This document shows positions 61,574 through 64,000 of a stretch of 64,000 nt of DNA, one piece after another. A model generated the notes under the pieces. It did not search any database and was not told the DNA's origin. It worked only from the letters and a program-made list of their open reading frames with translations. The position numbers were made by a program, and so were the translations under genes. The number at the start of each line of letters is the position of its first letter. Positions within the stretch are counted from its first letter, which is position 1. Source of the stretch: Nguyenibacter vanlangensis. Its GTDB lineage: Bacteria; Pseudomonadota; Alphaproteobacteria; Acetobacterales; Acetobacteraceae. The DNA is taken from assembly GCF_013376155.1 (NCBI RefSeq), contig NZ_JABXXP010000002.1, positions 1-64,000 on the forward strand, given 5' to 3'.

Positions 61574-62299
61574 TCAGTCCGGCGTCCGGGCGTGCACGAT
61601 GATAGACAGATAGGTCATCGGCTTTTCCAGCAGCTTTTCCGGACCGTGCGGGGCGCTGCTGTCGAACAGCAGCGCATCACCGGGCTTGAGGTGATAATTC
61701 GCCGAACCATGCCGGTAAAGGACATGGCCCGACAGCATGTAGATCAGTTCGATCCCGGAGTGACGAAAATTGGTATAGGGATGCGCTTCCTCATGCAGGG
61801 TGATCAGATAGGGCTCCAGCACCACGTCGCCGCCCAGCAGATGACCCAATAGGCGATATTCATGCCCGACCTTGGTTCCCCGCCGTTCGATTACGACGCC
61901 CTGCCCGGCGGGAACATAGGAACAGTCGCGCTGTTCCTCCGAAGCGGAAAAAAGCTGGCTGAGCGGCACATTCAGTGCGCGCGACACCGCCTGCAGCGTC
62001 GCCAACGAGGCCGAGATCTGGCCATTTTCGATTTTCGACAACATGCTGAGCGAAATCCCGGCCGCCTGCGCGATATCCCCGCCCCGCAATTCCGCCTTGC
62101 GCCGCAACTGCCGGATCTGGTTGCCCAGCGCTTCCTCCAGCGTCATCTCGCGCACCGGGGCGGCGGTGGAACCGGTCAGCAGGTCGGCGGCGTCATCATC
62201 GTCGCGCGTCGACACGGCATCGGCCGCCGGCCGCCGCTCGGACACGGTCCGCACCCGCGTCTTGCGGGCGGGGGAAGCGGGCCGGACTGTCTTGATCAA
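61574..62299 (-). CDS. XRE-family regulator with C-terminal cupin
   Basis: 241 residues. After a disordered Arg/Asp-rich N-terminus (1-50), HTH_3 at about 60-115 (IRQLRRKAELRGGDIAQAAGISLSMLSKIENGQISASLATLQAVSRALNVPLSQLF), then a cupin_2 barrel (HEYRLLGHLLGGDVVLEPYLITLHEEAHPYTNFRHSGIELIYMLSGHVLYRHG ... LFDSSAPHGPEKL). Same group as PuuR and SutR. Directly upstream of mgsA on the same strand; probable regulator of the methylamine operon. Confidence 0.9.
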   Translation of the reverse strand: MIKTVRPASPARKTRVRTVSERRPAADAVSTRDDDDAADLLTGSTAAPVREMTLEEALGNQIRQLRRKAELRGGDIAQAAGISLSMLSKIENGQISASLATLQAVSRALNVPLSQLFSASEEQRDCSYVPAGQGVVIERRGTKVGHEYRLLGHLLGGDVVLEPYLITLHEEAHPYTNFRHSGIELIYMLSGHVLYRHGSANYHLKPGDALLFDSSAPHGPEKLLEKPMTYLSIIVHARTPD

Positions 62300-62337
62300 G
62301 GCTATGGTCCTGTAAGCAAGAAGAGACGAAACGCGGA

Positions 62338-63336
62338 TTATAGGTCCATCACCCCGCCGTGGGAAACCACATTCACTTCGGGTTCCAGCGTCGGCAGGAT
62401 CCCGCGCAGCACCGGCACCACTTCGGCATGCAGCGCCGCGCGCAGCGTGGCCGACAAGTCTCGCGGCAGCGCGCCGAATTCCCGTTCACGCGCCACGATC
62501 GTCAGCACTCGCCCCATCTTCGGCCCAGGCAGCGGCGCCCAGCGCAAGCCGGTCAGATCCAGCCCGCATTCGAACAAGCACAGCGACGTTGTGATCGCCA
62601 TCGCGCCCTGGCGACAGGCGGTCAGCACGCCATAGGGGGCATCGAACTCCATGCTTACCGGCAACTCCAACCGCAACCGGCGCAGATAACGCTCGATCTC
62701 CTGCCCCGTCCGCGAGCGCAGCGAAAACCGTACAAACGGGCAGACCTGGCTCAACGCCGCCAGGTCGGCCGGTGTCTTGGGCACCGGCCGGTCTGCGGGC
62801 AGCAACAACAGATAGGGTTCCCGCGCCAGCGGAAAACGCTCCAATCCATTGACGTCGGCGAAGTCGCTGACCCCTACCACGATGTCCATCTGCCGACCAA
62901 ACAGGGCCGACGCATGGCTTTCCGTCAAGCCCGAATGAATGACGGCCTGGACCGTCCGTTCCGCCAGAAAACGCGACAGCGGCGGCAGGACCGCACGCAT
63001 CAGACTGTCGACGATACCGACACGGATCAGCGAAACCCGCCCGGCATGCACCTCGCGCAGCCGGTTGGCCGCCTGTCGGGCCTCCGACGTCAGGGCCAGT
63101 GCACTCTGCCGCAAAACTGCGCCCGCCGCGGTCAGCGCCAGCGGACGCACCCCTCGATCGAACAGGCGTACACCGCCTTTCGCCTCGATTTCGCCGATCA
63201 CCTGAGAAACGGCGGGCTGGCTGACACCCAGATGGCGCGCCGCCGCCGCCATACTGCCATGCTCGCAGACCGCGACAAAAACCGACAGCGCTTGCAGATC
63301 GAAGGGAAGCGGTCGCTCGCCCGCTGGTCGCGCCAT
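62338..63336 (-). CDS. LysR-family regulator of the methylamine cluster
   Basis: 332 residues from MARPAGERPLPFDLQALSVFVAVCEHGSMAAAARHLGVSQPAVSQVIGEIEAKGGVRLFDRGVRPLALTAAG. Winged HTH 15-75, effector domain 100-310. Divergent from the SoxB-like gene with a CCATAA/TTATGG dyad between, so it probably controls mgd expression. Runs in the same direction as the XRE-cupin gene, 38 bp apart. Confidence 0.88.
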   Translation of the reverse strand: MARPAGERPLPFDLQALSVFVAVCEHGSMAAAARHLGVSQPAVSQVIGEIEAKGGVRLFDRGVRPLALTAAGAVLRQSALALTSEARQAANRLREVHAGRVSLIRVGIVDSLMRAVLPPLSRFLAERTVQAVIHSGLTESHASALFGRQMDIVVGVSDFADVNGLERFPLAREPYLLLLPADRPVPKTPADLAALSQVCPFVRFSLRSRTGQEIERYLRRLRLELPVSMEFDAPYGVLTACRQGAMAITTSLCLFECGLDLTGLRWAPLPGPKMGRVLTIVAREREFGALPRDLSATLRAALHAEVVPVLRGILPTLEPEVNVVSHGGVMDL

Positions 63337-63372
63337 GGAAAGCACCTGTCGATGCGTCATCTCATTGCATCC

Positions 63373-63397
63373 CCATAACTATAAAACAATCTTATGG
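63373..63397. promoter_or_regulatory. Putative LysR site CCATAA-N13-TTATGG
   Basis: Perfect 6+6 inverted repeat (63373-63378 and 63392-63397) in the 111-bp gap between LysR (start 63336) and the SoxB-like gene (start 63448). Both ATAA and TTAT arms and an intervening A-rich centre match LysR-type dyad shape. Confidence 0.55.
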
Positions 63398-63447
63398 TAC
63401 TGTCGAGCGGATTCCGCCGTATATGTCGCGGAGAGCCGAGGATCAAC

Positions 63448-64000
63448 ATGACGTTCGACCGTTATTCCATATTTTCCCTGATCCGAAATGCCATATCCGG
63501 TAACCGCGACTGGACGCCGGCCTGGCGCAAGGCGGCACCCGCGCCACGCTACGACGTCGTCATCATCGGCGGTGGCGGACACGGGCTGGCGACGGCCTGG
63601 TACCTGGCCAGCCGCTACGGGGTCCGAAACGTCGCTGTCGTCGAACGCGGCTGGTTGGGCAACGGCAACGTCGGACGCAACACGACCATTATCCGGTCGA
63701 ACTATCTGCTGCCCGGTAACCTCCCGTTCTACGAAGCATCGATGAAGCTTTGGGAAGGCCTCGAACAGGACATCAATTTCAACGCGATGGTCAGCCAACG
63801 CGGCGTGCTGAACCTGTTCCATTCCGACACCCAACGCAACGCCTATGCCCGGCGCGGCAACGCCATGCGCCTGCACGGTGTCGACGCCGAACTGCTGAAT
63901 GAGGACGCGGTGCGCACGGCGCTGCCGTTCCTCGATTTCAACAGCGCGCGTTTTCCGATCATGGGCGGCCTGTTGCAGCCCCGTGGCGGCACGGTACGGC
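63448..64000 (+). CDS. mgdA: N-methylglutamate dehydrogenase subunit A (sarcosine oxidase beta-like), partial
   Basis: The frame from the ATG at 63448 (GAG-AGCCGAGGA upstream) runs off the right edge after 184 codons. MTFDRYSIFSLIRNAI at the start, FAD loop VVIIGGGGHGLATAWYLASRYG, then GNVGRNTTIIRSNYL, a strict SoxB signature. Together with the mgs-gmaS operon this is the first of the four mgdABCD subunits, which oxidise N-methylglutamate back to glutamate plus a C1 unit on tetrahydrofolate. Sarcosine oxidase proper is the alternative; the rest lies outside the window. Confidence 0.85.
   Translation, partial: MTFDRYSIFSLIRNAISGNRDWTPAWRKAAPAPRYDVVIIGGGGHGLATAWYLASRYGVRNVAVVERGWLGNGNVGRNTTIIRSNYLLPGNLPFYEASMKLWEGLEQDINFNAMVSQRGVLNLFHSDTQRNAYARRGNAMRLHGVDAELLNEDAVRTALPFLDFNSARFPIMGGLLQPRGGTVR

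Noticed and set aside
62359-63378. 339-codon plus-strand frame opposite the LysR gene
   Set aside because: Exact antisense of a well-supported LysR gene, Gln/Arg-rich, no motif. High-GC shadow.

Overview
This is a high-GC, alphaproteobacterial window. The short tightly packed operons, the trbI-DUF2274-LysR conjugation gene end, the tRNA-Gly(GCC) att fragment and the family mix (Old Yellow Enzymes, GlxA/AraC regulators, many SDR/MDR oxidoreductases, SnoaL-like proteins) fit Sphingomonadales best, although the host genus cannot be fixed from sequence alone.

Region 1 (1-24,967) is the end of an integrative conjugative element. It starts with the end of an IS21-like element abutting a 5'-truncated trbI, then DUF2274 and a LysR gene, about 21 kb of cargo, a tyrosine integrase (23,312-24,727) and a 53-bp copy of the 3' half of tRNA-Gly(GCC) at 24,915-24,967. 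A rho-independent terminator just beyond (25,001) fits the original tRNA flank. The cargo is redox and detoxification-like: two alpha/beta hydrolases, three intact Old Yellow Enzyme ene-reductases, a flavin reductase, two MFS exporters, quinone/alcohol dehydrogenases, and EthD, DUF3237, tautomerase and SnoaL-like small-molecule enzymes, each set next to its own regulator.

Region 2 (25.0-54.3 kb) is a mosaic of one-regulator/one-or-two-enzyme modules (LysR, TetR, MarR, HxlR, AraC, GlxA) with SDRs, MDRs, hydrolases, a flavodoxin-fold quinone reductase, a GST and an isochorismatase-fold hydrolase. It is littered with debris: inverted IS3/IS5 hybrid remnants bracketing a 2.6-kb peroxiredoxin/SDR/CMD cassette, an IS21-like end, and fragments of OYE, MDR, LysR, MmyB-type and hydrolase genes. 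Several regulators have clear palindromic operators beside them.

Region 3 (54.4-64.0 kb) is a methylated-amine island. A minus-strand operon reads mgsA-mgsB-mgsC (N-methylglutamate synthase), gmaS (gamma-glutamylmethylamide synthetase), then dmmD-dmmA-dmmB (dimethylamine monooxygenase subunits). A divergent gene at the right edge is the SoxB-like first subunit of N-methylglutamate dehydrogenase. A XRE-cupin and a LysR regulator sit between, both next to palindromic sites. The expected fourth monooxygenase gene, dmmC (DUF3445), is missing after dmmB.

The most original signal is a 29-30 bp operator-like motif (AAATGTCAKA...AGGACA) found four times: immediately before both GlxA-type regulator genes, and at a nearly constant 103-104 bp upstream of three other oxidoreductase/SnoaL genes. 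This links two separated modules, one inside the ICE and one outside, into a probable common regulon.
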